Shown here piece after piece: positions 9,240 to 20,824 of a DNA stretch of 64,000 nucleotides. Source of the stretch: Sipunculus nudus (Eukaryota > Annelida > Sipuncula > Golfingiida > Sipunculidae); the NCBI GenBank assembly GCA_026874595.1, contig CM049314.1, positions 67,950,300 to 68,014,299 on the forward strand, in the 5' to 3' direction. The notes beneath the pieces are model-generated. The model saw nothing but the letters and a program-made list of their open reading frames with translations, made no database searches and had not been told where the DNA came from. The position numbers and the translations under genes were made by a program. Every line of letters starts with the position of its first letter. Within the stretch, counting starts at the first letter, position 1.

Positions 9240-10270
9240 AACTTGGGACACTTGTTTAGTACACTTCGTTGCTTGCAGGTGTCGCCATTGGTGTTGTACC
9301 TGTCAAATCTGATATCTGAGATGCAATGTTATCCTCAGGTGAAGTCTCGACCTGTCTGTTCAGCATCAGGTCCAGCAACGGCAGTGGCTTTAGATGGTTG
9401 GTCTAGTAGTTTTTGTTTTGTATCAGAATAACATTCTACATAGGCTTTATAACCAGGGGAGAAGACAGGATCTACCAAAGGGTTGGGGAGTGCTGGTGGT
9501 TCTGCAAATAGTTTAAACAGGTACACACACCCACAAACCCAAATTTAGAATTTGTCAAGACGGTGCCTAGGACTTCATTAATGACTTCATTAATCAATGA
9601 AAGATTCCTTATTAATGTGCCCGAAAGAGAGCTTTATGTATATATTTGTTGCAGATCAAAGTGTACATTTGTGAAATTTAATTTAAAGATTATCAGTTTT
9701 AAAATTATATCTATACTATAATTTCCCTAGCTTCTGCTAAGTTTAAACTCAATATTATGTGAAAGCCGGGACACTCTTATGGTGCCCCCCCCCCCCCCCC
9801 AGCGGTCTACGCACCTGATGTAATTTGTTGGGCTAAATATCCAACTCTCTTTCTGTACTGTGTTCTCTTTGTTGGAGAAAAATTTTCCGTTGTTTTGTTT
9901 TTAAGCTGAGTAAAACTATCTTGCTATCTTGTGTTCTTGACTGCATAACAGACTGGTTTTATTGATTATCTCACTACAGCTGGTTTAGCTCGGGTCTCGT
10001 ACTACAGTGTTGGTTGGTGTGACACCGAGCTGTGAGATTTGTTTTCTGAGTGTCCAGCAGATGGCGCATACTGACAAAGCGCGCCTGGCTATTGCTATAT
10101 TCACAGAAATTCTGAAGGCTGATATAATATTTTTGCTTAGCTGAAAGCAACGAAGTATGAATTCTGTATACATGGTTATAACTGGTTTGAAATGTCGTTA
10201 AACCGGATATAAAAAAACTTATTTAACAATAGCTTATATTCTGTGCAGACTATATTCGATTTGAAAAAAA
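9240..10270 (+). repeat. Dispersed repeat family R2, copy A
   Basis: Matches parts of 16980-18950. Positions 9255-9330 match 16995-17065 (GTACCTGTCAAATCT, ATATCTGAGATGCA). Positions 9365-9465 match 17550-17650 (TCCAGCAACGGCAGTGG and the counterpart with AACAGC). Positions 9985-10175 match 18690-18905. The two copies differ by the LINE fragment at 17660-18245, which lies only in copy B. A poly-C run lies at 9786-9800. Confidence 0.6.
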
Positions 10271-12244
10271 GACGCCATTTAAAAGATGATTTGCATAAAA
10301 TGGAATAGGATAGTCAAAATCTACTTAATTTTAATGACTTCTTCTTGCCATATCTGTCAGTTTAGTAGAATGCGAATTCCAGACCTTCAAACTTGTGAAG
10401 TTAAAGGAACGTTCACAGACTTTCAACAGGCATTTCAGTACGTACGAAATGATCAACTCAAACTCAACTCCGAGTGTTTTTGTGTGTTATGTGAACAACC
10501 AATAAAAAGTAAGAAGATCAAGAAAGATTACACTTAAAATACAAGATGAGAACGAGGGTAAAACGTTCTTGGTTGTTCACCCCTGTGAGAAAACGTCTAT
10601 CCTGCTGATGCTACACGATACATTGATTCAGCGCACCAAAAAAAGTTTATGTTGATAATTCAACTATTGCGAATTCAAATAAATGGAGAATAAACAGGTA
10701 TGTTCCGTGCTGTATGGAACCTGTCTCATTTTGAACAGCATGTGTGGTGAGGGATAAGTCAAGCTGGTAACATACCGTCACTGTAAATGAAGACAGATGC
10801 AGAGAGTATTAATTAAGAAAAACAAATGATTTTACAATAAAGACTGATGAACAGCACAAATAAACATTTTTTTAGATGCCTTCATCATAATGATTTTACA
10901 TATTATTTGAAAATTGTATATCATTTAAAATTATATTGTTTAAATATTCCATTGGAATATATCGAAACAATTTGTTCTTTTATTCATAATCGAAGAATCT
11001 GAAAGAATATTATTCAGATTTTTTTAATAAGTAAGGCTAAATGTAATAATAAGAAAATTTAGTTAAGTAATTAATTTTGAAACTTTCAATATCTGTTTGT
11101 TTGCCTGGTTTCCAGAGTGCTAACATTCAGATTTCCGCTGACACCTTCTATATATTCCGACTGTAATTTGGGGATTTGGGCATAGTCCAACAACTGTTAT
11201 TCTGCTTTAAACAATGTTTATACAAAGCTCTCTCCCAATAAAGTTTTCCGCCGAAAAGCTGTCCTCGACGTATTATCTTGTCGCATCCCCTTGCCTTTAT
11301 CAAAACATGAGAGGTTCATTTCTCCAAGATTCTCCAAGGCCGGTCATGGGGCTCTCATTTGAATACCCACAGACACAAGAATGTCACAGTTCGCTTGCCG
11401 AAATTATGCTTATGCCAATAGTTAAAAAAGCAAGAATGCTTCCCCTATTACAAAGTTTGTAATTTATTTTTAAGCATACAGATATGTAGATGCCCATCTT
11501 TTCACTGATGTATACAGTTTTGACGTTTGGGTTATCCATATTTTTATTTTAATTTGTGCCATCGCAATATAACTTTTACAAGTGGTCAGTCCTCTAGTTC
11601 CAGGGACGATCATACAAAATCGTCAACATAACGAGTCATTCCCGAAGATTTATTCTGTGGGTCTTGTGGCCTAAGGTCATCTTGTCCTCTGGCAGTGCCT
11701 TGTCCTTGAACATATACTGATTATCAGATTAATCAGCGCAATAAGATACCTACAAATGGTATGTGTCCAGTATTTTGATTTTTACTTTTATATTCAGTCA
11801 TCCTCTTTCTCATAACACTACACGCGACATGATTGTGTAAAAGAACGGGCGCTACACAAGTTTGTTTAACCTTTTGACTTGCGTCTCGTTTGGACTCTTT
11901 TCTGCGCTGGGGCCTCTCCCGAAAGCCTAAGCTACAAGGACATGCCCTCATTATCTGGGCGTGAAGAGTTTCCAGGCACGGGAGATGTGTGAATGTAGAA
12001 TGATTACCTTTTCAATAGTGTCAGTTACTTGTTAGCTCAGGGGCCCCCGGAAGATGAGAGAACTAAAAGAAAGAACGGTTAAGGTAATGTAAGGTAATGC
12101 CAGTATTTATTACAACTCACAAACAAACAAATCTATTAGAATATCTAGAGACCAAGAAATGATAGAAAAATACAGTAATCATTATAAAAAAGACATCTTT
12201 ACATTACATTTACGTTACCTTGCTGGATTTTTAGAACAGTAAAT
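10271..12244. other. Unassigned intergenic stretch
   Basis: No gene, no splice-supported exon and no repeat recognised. Open frames at 10286-10537 (83 codons) and 11214-11462 (82 codons) show no family resemblance and no conserved motif. A short direct duplication of AAGGTAATG occurs near 12085. Confidence 0.5.
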
Positions 12245-12715
12245 GAATATGTGGTATTGCTTGTCCATTTATATTTTTATTGGCTTTATTCAATGTCCAT
12301 ACGCTTAATTCTCCCTTGTGCTTCCAATAAACTAGATTGTATTTATTTCATGGTAACGTCTATTGTCAGAGCTGCTGATAATTGTATTGACATACTTATC
12401 TTGATCCATATAATGATATTTAAATATAACGATATATAAAAAGTAGTCCCGGCCCATCAGCAATCAGTAATTATTGCGTCACTGACGTCTTTTATGCTAG
12501 CAAGAAATAATCCACAAAGATAAGCAAATAGTGATATCGATTAAAACAGGTTGCGGGATTTTGTTAATCAGTTCTATATTTTACTTATTTCCTCACAGAT
12601 TATCCTCTAAGATATCAAATTTAGTGCCTGCGGTACAAGACAGCTGAAGAAGCCAAATAACTGCATTCATTTTCCAAGGAACATGTAACTAAACAAGGTG
12701 ATAGGCTTTCAAGTC
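12245..12715 (+). repeat. Dispersed repeat family R1, copy C
   Basis: The head at 12250-12320 resembles 7985-8040. The middle at 12350-12715 resembles 13060-13430, 8400-8800 and 4905-5220. It lies directly before copy D in the same orientation, so the last two copies are arranged in tandem. Confidence 0.65.
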
Positions 12716-12739
12716 AAATTTGTCTAAATTTGTTTTTTC

Positions 12740-14010
12740 GCCAAGGGACCGGGGCAATGTTTTTGCAGGAGTAGACCAGTAAGCAAATACAACGTGTTGC
12801 TTGTTCATTCATTTGTATCTGTTTTTCTTTATTGCATATAATCTTTTGTACCAGTAACCTATGTGACAGGAGCTGGGACAGGGAACTAGGGCTATATATG
12901 ACCCACATTTTGGCAAGGCAGATGGTAAATGCTATTATCTGTCTACTATTTAGAGCGTATGTTTTGGATACTGGGAATAAAGGAAGTTCCTAAAAACTAC
13001 CCTATGATTATTCCCCAACCGAATCTTGACGATAATTGATACCACTGCTAGATTCTATTTATTTTCACTACAGGTAATCGCTTTGTCTTATGTATCTTGA
13101 TTAATAAAATGATAAATAAATAAATTATAGTGCTGGCCCTATCAACCATCAGGTATTTTTAGTATACTGACATCATTTAAGCAAGCAAATTTCATTAAAC
13201 TGCTTCGAGAGTTACCAAATAGCCGTATCGATTTTTCTGGATGTTGCATGACAGTGGCTCTTCGTTTTGCTTATTTACGTCTTTCTTCCTCTTGGCGTTT
13301 CGTCTAAGATGTCAGATTAAGTGTCCGTGATCGCAGACAGATGACGGAAATAAATCTTTGTCTTCTCTCTCCCAGGAGCCCGTAAATAAATAGGGCGATA
13401 GGCTTCCAAGTCAAGGATGTCATTCTTGATTTGTTTCCTAAAGATTATTCTGGAGAAATCGGATAACTGCTTCATCCGCAATAATTATATCACGCAAAAA
13501 TTAAGTTCAAGTCGTGATGAAAGAACTCTGTTATTTCTTTTAATCAGTAGCGAGTGTCAGGCGATTTGGCCATGATATATTTGTTACATTTAACCGATGT
13601 TTCATTTAAAATATTGTTCCCTTTATAGGATAACATATGAAAAAGCTACTTTAATGAGCAACAGATCAGAACATGAAGTTCTGGAGAAGAAATTGTGGGA
13701 AAAGGTGTTAAATGCGCAAAATGAAGTGTTATATCATTGTTAACTACGTCAATCTAATTTCGGTTAAGCTTTCAGACAGATATATGTTATATGATCATAT
13801 AAGAAATAAGATTTTGTATAAGTGTTATTGCGCGTGATGATGGATGGGTGCAATTTAATATGATTCTTAAATATCTTCAGTATACAAGACATTATAATGT
13901 GTACCATATCTGCATAATCTAAAATATAATTTTTAAATGTGTAATATTGTATATACATTCCAAAAACCTTATCATTCTTGTTTCTTTAACCCGCATTTGG
14001 ATTTAATCTC
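12740..14010 (+). repeat. Dispersed repeat family R1, copy D (most complete)
   Basis: Contains all three parts seen separately elsewhere: head (12740-12950, as in 7920-8180), middle (13060-13430), and tail (13430-14010, as in 5220-5815). It can serve as the reference for the family. No transposase or RT frame, no long terminal inverted repeats. Confidence 0.7.
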
Positions 14011-16129
14011 GATTCTACTGGCAATCGGCATGCCTCTCCCCTTCTGACTGTATAACACGATTAATTATGAATGAAAAGCCACTCACAAAATATTTATAAT
14101 AAAAAAGATTGCAGTAACAATGTAATATTTTTATTATAACAGAAAACATTTAAATGATATGTCACATGCAGTGTTATCAAATTACTCCTGAAAAATGCAT
14201 TAGAATTAATGACGAATCATGCAACTGGCGAGAACTTATCTTATAAAATGCACATTAAATAAACAAGGTCAAGTGGTTAAGCCCTTTTAAACTTATTTTT
14301 GTACAATATCCGTTTGGTTTCGTTTCCTGCGACATGTACGTACGTCTCCCGATACCGAAGGTTTTGTACTTGCTGTCATTATCAAATTATTAATAAAATC
14401 AGCAACCTCTTATTTAATTGAAAATATTGACCTCGGTCTGTTCACATTTAACATTTTATGCAGGTGGTAACTTCTTCAACAAAATTTGTTAGATATTATT
14501 TCTTGTAAATATATATTCTTGAAGTCAATAAACTGTGGTTCCCTTTATATTCGCGATGTTGATTTTTTTTCGACATTGCCTTTTAAAGAATTTGGGGAGG
14601 ATTAATTTTCCCGATCTTTTTGTACAATAATTTTCAAGATGTATAACCATCATGTCATGAATTGTTATATATTAATTCACTTATATACTGTAACTGCTGA
14701 GTCTTGCTAATTTGATGAAGACCTTATTTAACATCAGACGAGTGGAATTTCTTGTTTATCGTTCAAAAGATATTTTGAAAAACAAAAAAGTTGTATAAAT
14801 GTGTTATTACTTAAAACATCAATCTTTAGTCTTACGACTTTCGCGCTTCCCTTTGCTTAACATAAGAAGGCCGGAATATTTCCCTTCGCGAATATCGCGA
14901 AATTGAACTCTTGCAAACAGTAAGCTGAACAGAGAAAAACAATAGGCTGTTTGCTGTTTGTTCCAGCAAGAACAAGTCGACTTTTTTGGGGACCAAATAA
15001 AACACAGCAGTTGTTTTATTATAACAATATTCCTTTCCTCTATTAACTTTAGAAAGGAAGAGCATCTGACAACTGTATCGTAAAGAAGGCTGAGGAAATG
15101 ACCGAACATTGGTGTTGTTTGCACAAAGTCCGGTATCCAGTCAGTTCTTCGGCTATATAAAAGTTACAATATGTAACAAGCTGAATAACCGGCTAGCAAA
15201 TTTTGTAGAAATCTTATATCATATCAGACTTTCATTGGCATCTTGGTACGTATGGAAAACAAATGGAATCGGTTTTTAATGTTTTCCTCTTTATTATTCT
15301 GTTGTTTTTCGTGGCTGTCGGTTTTTTCTGGCATCTCCTTAAACAGTTCTTGCGGTTAGTGCTGAAACGGTACCACATGTTGGACGTTAGGGTTTTAGGG
15401 TTCGATAAACATTCCTCGACTAAGACTTGAGTATTCTTTACCGTAACAGTACAGTAAATCAAGATGTAAGGAGAAATGTGTGTGTATGTGTATTGTTTTA
15501 TCTATCTGGTTGGTAGTTCTGTATAAGTTAGGGTAATGTGACAGATTCCAAAATTGTGCCTAACCCGTCAATTTTCTGTTACTCGTTCTGCTTAGCCAAT
15601 TGCTTCATTGAAGAAACCTGGGCTTAAAAAAATATATAGCCGAGAGATGCCATTAAAACAAAGCAGAAATTTACAAACGCAATTTGTGAAAGGGGAAATT
15701 GCTATGGTGACTGTGTGATCTGAAATCGAGAGAATAAATATGTGCCTAATCGGGTCACCATGTAGCAATAGACACAGACACAGAGGCAGACATTGGTTAG
15801 ACTGATTAAAATACATGTTGTAAACCCATTTAACAAATGTAGATCTAATAAGGTGTGGTAATATTCAGATATGTTTAACTACACACACATACATTTTTTT
15901 ATATTCAATATTTGGTAAGTTTTCTCTGGTCTGGAGTACTCCTTTCATTTTTATTCTCCATACTTTTGTAATGACATCTTTTTTATGCTAACTGAAATAA
16001 ACATGTATAACTGCATGAGAGGGCAATAGCACACGCTTATTCTCATTTTCTACTTAGTTGTTAAGCAGTTGAGTTGAATACTGCACTGGCGGACCCTGGG
16101 TGTGTAATCAATCCCATCGTAGGGTCTTA
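14011..16129. other. Unassigned intergenic stretch
   Basis: No gene called. Frames at 14819-15124 and 15232-15462 on the - strand have no recognisable domain. Positions 14880-14945 resemble 6575-6640. Base composition is uniformly AT-rich. Confidence 0.5.
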
Positions 16130-16550
16130 CTCCGAAAGTTTAGGAAGCTCCGGAAGTATGGGATTCTCCGAAAGTTCAGGATGCTCCGAAAGTTAGGATG
16201 CCGAAAAAGATTAGTCTTCCGCGCAAGTTTTGGATGCTCCAAAAGTTCAGGGTGCTCCGAAAGTTAGGATGCTCCAAAATTTAAGGATGCTGCTAAAATT
16301 TCGGATGCTCCGAAAATTTAGGATGATCCTAACATTTAGGATGCTCCTAAAGTTCAGGATGTTCCTAATTCAAGGATGCTCCAATATTCAGATGCTCCGA
16401 AAATTTAGGATGCTCTAAAAGTTTTAGATGCTCGAACAATTTAGGATGCTCCTAAAATTTAGGATGCTTCGAAAGTTTTAGGATTATTCCAAAATTCAGG
16501 ATGCTTCTTAAGTTCAGGATGCTTTAAAATTTCGGATGCTCCGAAAACGT
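16130..16550. repeat. Degenerate minisatellite, about 18-19 bp unit
   Basis: Repeated phrases of the type GGATGCTCCGAAAGTTCA, with many substitutions and one- or two-base length changes, over roughly 22 units. A frame reading MLRKFRMLLKF is a product of the repeat. Confidence 0.85.
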
Positions 16551-16679
16551 TGCCGCGAACGTCGCACTCTTTGCACTTAATATAATTCATTTGATATATA
16601 TAAGAACTATTCTCTGAAATTTTGGAAAGGGAGAGTGATTTCATTGTCAATACCTTCATTAATTATATTGGGAAGGGGA

Positions 16680-16681
<2 letters not shown>

Positions 16682-16743
<62 letters not shown>
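16682..16743. repeat. (TA)n microsatellite
   Basis: Pure TA run. Confidence 0.95.
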
Positions 16744-16749
<6 letters not shown>

Positions 16750-18950
16750 TCCCTATATTGAAGCCCCTGAAAGTCTGTTTCTGTCTGATCAGAATCTGCT
16801 CCCGTAACAGCAGTAGCTTGTGTGGGTAGGGCAATATAATAATCGAATAATTATCGATTATAATTTCAAAACCATTCCTACCACGTATATATGTATATGT
16901 ATATATGTGTGGGTTCGTGTGTGAGTGGTGAAGTGTTTGACGGTGTGTGTATGAGATAGTCGAGACCAGATCTGAGAATTTGCAAAGACGCACCTGGTTG
17001 GTGCACTTGGCTGCTTGCAGATGTCGCTACCGACAGTGTACCTGTCAAATCTTATATCTGAGATGCATCGGTTCGCTCTCGTAGTGTCTTTCGTTATCTT
17101 CCCGGTTGGGGGGATGACTCACACACACACACACACACACAAACACCACTTATATATATTAACCTTCTAAACGTCTGTATGACACATTTCACATATTTCA
17201 AATACATAAGCGGCTGTATGACACATGATAAATATATAAACTCAATAACATTTCGTATATATTACAATTAAGTATAAGGTATTAGAAATAAGGTATCATG
17301 TTTCCTGCATAGGTTACTTCTACAAAAGTTTTAGCTATATAATATTTCATAGTAAACTCAGAAATGTATAATTCTAATTATTAATATATATATCATTTTC
17401 AATATATAAATATTATTCTGTGAATTTTTTTTTTTGGGGGGGGGGGGGGGGGGCGATGGTTTCTACATCGGAAATACCACCCTTGCTAAAAAGTGGGCAT
17501 ATATATACCCATATCCTCCCTACACTGATGCCCCTGGAAGTCTAAATTTTCTTATCAACATCAGCTCCAGCAACAGCAGTGGTTTGAGGGGATAGACTAT
17601 TAGCTTGTGTTGTGTATCAGAGTATCACACTTTACAGACAGTGCGACCAGGGCAGCAAGCAACATGTCCAAAATAGTACCGCTAGTCTGGTAAAACGCGT
17701 CAAGAAATATGATCATATCACGCCTATTCTTGCATAACTACACTGGCTGCCCGTAGCTCAGCGGATTTAATTTAAACTTCTTTTGATAACATTCAGAACT
17801 CTACAAAGTATGTCTCCTGGATACCTTAGACTCCTCATTCATCAGTCTGCTCGGGCTCTACGCTTGGAAGACGCCTCCTTATTTCGGGTGCCCTTAAGTC
17901 GACTGGTAACATGTGACGACCGTTCCTTCTCCATAGCTGCGCCTAAATTATGGAACAATTTCCTAAAGATTTTAGAAACTGTTCTCTCTACTTATAAAAA
18001 CCAGACTTAAAACTCTCCTTTTAAGATAGGAAGATGTCTTCTCACAAGGACTTATTTTTTTTATACTTATTTTATGTTAATTTCTAAGTAAACTAAAACA
18101 TCTCGTGTATTTCTGTGAAGTTATTTGTCATGTTTTTATGATATATATTTTAAAATGTTATGTTCTGTAATGCGCATATCAGCAGTATCACACTGTAAAG
18201 TGCTTGATATAAATGTACACCAATCATAATAATATAAAGAACAATATTACTTACTGAGGGGGAGTGCGCCATCTTGATAGAAGCTGCGAATGGTCCTTAC
18301 ACTGCATACATATATATTAACGTGTATGTTTTTGTGTAAAGGTGTGTATGAGAAAGTCGAGATGGAAATCTAAGGTGGTGCCACGACGCAGCCTATTGTT
18401 TCAATTTTCTTATAATATTTGTAATACTCAAATAAACAGAAATAGTCGGCAGAGATTCGGTGAAAAATAGTATCATATTTTCAAATCAATCATTAATTTT
18501 TTTATCTTTGACTGCTTATCTCCAGTTTCTTAGTTATCTCATGAAGATTTCAGAATTATTGTCCCCGTATTAGATCTATATTTATAACTTGTCGCAGATC
18601 TATAAACTGGTCAGTTTACCCTTAATAGTACACACAAATTCACTTTAGGAAGGAGGCATTGTACGTGGGTGGGGGGTAGTGGGAGCTCGGGTGTCCGACC
18701 TCAATGTTGGTTGCTGTGTCAGTGAGATGACTTGTTTTCAAGATTGCCTATAGATGGTACATGCTCACAAAAGCCTTCCGACAGTTGTTATTTCAAATAT
18801 TAAGTCAGACTATGTTAGAGATTTAATGTACTGGAATAGATTTAACCAGCCGATATTTGTCTAATTATTCAACCAGTAGCAACGAATCGCCTCATTATCT
18901 CTGTATATACCGAATTAAAAGTGCTTTGAAATTTAAAATAAAGAAAATAT
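16750..18950 (+). repeat. Dispersed repeat family R2, copy B (interrupted)
   Basis: Sections match 9240-10270 in the same order. It contains an internal near-duplication: 16752-16830 resembles 17520-17600 (CCCTGAAAGTCT and CCCTGGAAGTCT, followed by the cagcag tract). A poly-G run lies at 17437-17452 and a (CA)n tract at 17118-17140. The LINE fragment interrupts the homology to copy A. Confidence 0.55.
17660..18245 (+). mobile_element. LINE (CR1/L2-like) 3' fragment, decayed
   Basis: The conceptual translation matches the conserved end of the RT protein in CR1/L2/Rex-type LINEs: DHITPIL, then LHWLPV with QRI, then TFRTLQSMSPGYL, a basic linker, and the closing FSIAAPKLWNNF. Two in-frame stops and one frameshift near 17785 interrupt it. 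The last part, 17783-18010, is open. The 3' untranslated end has the motif CACTGTAAAGTGCTTGATAT followed by an AT-rich tail, as in many L2-like families. It is 5' truncated and inactive. Confidence 0.8.
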
Positions 18951-18994
18951 ATTAATTTGTATCAGAAAGACAACCAATGCATTATAAATATATT

Positions 18995-19440
18995 AACAGT
19001 TGTAAAAATCACCAACTGTGGGTAAGGACGTGAAAAGCTGTGCCTGTGGAAATGACCAGTTGTAAAAATTAACAGCTGTGGCTTTAGAAATGACCAACTT
19101 TGCCTGTAAATGAACAGTTAAGCCTTTAAAAGAAAGACCAGCTGTGCCTGTAGAGATGAACATATGTGCCTATGTTAATGAACAGCTGTGCCTAGGGAAA
19201 TTGCTTGTTGAATTCAACAATTGTGCCTATCGAAGTCAACAGTTTTGCATGTCAAAATCAACAGTTGTGCCTGTGGAAATCAACAGTTGTGCCTGAGGAA
19301 ACAACAGTTTGTCCTGAGAAAATCTTCAGGTGTGCCTGGAGAATTCAACAGTTGATCCTGTGGAAATCAACAGTTTGCCTGTAGAATTCAACAGTTGTTG
19401 CTGTTGAAATCAACAATTGTAACTGCGAATTGTCGGTTTG
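18995..19440. repeat. Degenerate minisatellite, about 22 bp unit
   Basis: Repeats of the form CAACAGTTGTGCCTGTGGAA with length varying around 22 bp. Units in the centre (19250-19400) are the most alike. It contains the E-box-like CAACTG/CAGTTG palindrome in most units. Confidence 0.85.
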
Positions 19441-19505
19441 GCATGTGCCCCACTTAATTCAGTGTTAAATGCCCGCCTAGGTCGAACGGGTGACAAATGG
19501 ACAAG

Positions 19506-19506
<1 letters not shown>

Positions 19507-19538
<32 letters not shown>

Positions 19539-19582
19539 ATTATTATTATCAGTATTATTATTAATATTATTATCATTATTAT
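19507..19582. repeat. (TTA)n microsatellite
   Basis: Trinucleotide repeat with a few interruptions. Confidence 0.95.
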
Positions 19583-20820
19583 TGTAACCAGTCATTCAAC
19601 TGTTTTTATTTAAAGGGAGACATAATTCAATATGTCAGGTTCACTTATAACAAAAGCTGGATATACTACTCAAACAATGTATTTTACGTCCTCAGAAAAA
19701 AAAAGAATCTTTATTTCAATTTAACTTGAATATCTTCAAAAGAAGACAGTTACATGTAGTTTTCTTTACGGAATAAGAAAAATACCATGTGAATTTAGAG
19801 TTGTCGTTTGATTATTCAGCTGCGGAATATTATTCTTGCATGGGCCAAAGTTATATTATACTATTTTAAAAGAACAAAGTACATGCAACGACACTAAACT
19901 TGGAAAATATTTTTTAGGTTTACACAATCGAACATAATGTTTACTTACTTTCCTATACATAGCCAAGAAGTACTAGACTGTTGCTCAGAAAGAACGATAG
20001 ATAGATGAGGGCCTTTGAATTTGGGGACTAACCAAAGGAACCGGGTGGTATTATGCCCGTAATGATAACTGGTTGTGGCAGAATAATAAAATAAAAATGT
20101 GATACACCAAACGGTTTTTCTTCATGATATTTTGTCACGCAAGAGTGACTTCAACAGCCATGCCTGATGAACGCAGGCATAAAATTTCGCTGGAGGTTAT
20201 TTCGACGTATTACACTGAGCACCAAGCGATATATTTCCCTATTATCGCATCTTGCATATACCCAGGCGCTTGAAACTCCATGTAGCAGCAACATACTTGA
20301 TATTATCATTCAGTCGAGTCCTAACAAGAATATATTTCACATGTGTGAGCAAATCAGTATTGGGCAAGTATTATTGGAAAAAACGAATGCGGAAGAATAA
20401 AGTAATAAGTAATATAGACAAACAACAACAACTTTGCCGTGATAAATCAGCTTTTATTGGTACCGGCACGTACATAGTATACACGGCTACACACCAGTGA
20501 AAGTTAGGTTAACATCACAATGTTAATAACAATGTGTAATATACATGAAGTAAAGAAACGCCTTCGATCGGAAATCAGAACTATGAGAATAGCCTTTTTA
20601 CATCAGCCTTTTTACAGTTGTGTTCATAGTGCGAATTGAATGTGTTAAGCCCATTTCATCACTGCTTCCGACCACAATATTCTAGGTAATTCCACGAGGG
20701 AAAGACTGACCGAATATGTAATGTTATTACTTTACAACAAATGTCGCTCACATGATGGGAAATATTTTCTTACTTCAATAGAAATAATCATTGAAGTTTT
20801 ACTTCAAAATGATAAGTATG
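19583..20820. other. Unassigned intergenic stretch
   Basis: Open frames at 20167-20400 and 20252-20500 overlap in different frames and have no recognisable domain. Nothing else seen. Confidence 0.5.
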
Positions 20821-20824
20821 TTAA

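Noticed and set aside
10286-10537. Possible small gene of 83 codons
   Set aside because: No recognisable domain, promoter, splice or conservation evidence; length is within chance for AT-rich DNA.
16607-16993. 128-codon frame on the - strand and overlapping + strand frames
   Set aside because: Most of their length is a (TA)n tract read as alternating Ile and Tyr.
19410-19595. Asn-rich protein on the - strand
   Set aside because: It is the translation of the (TTA)n microsatellite.
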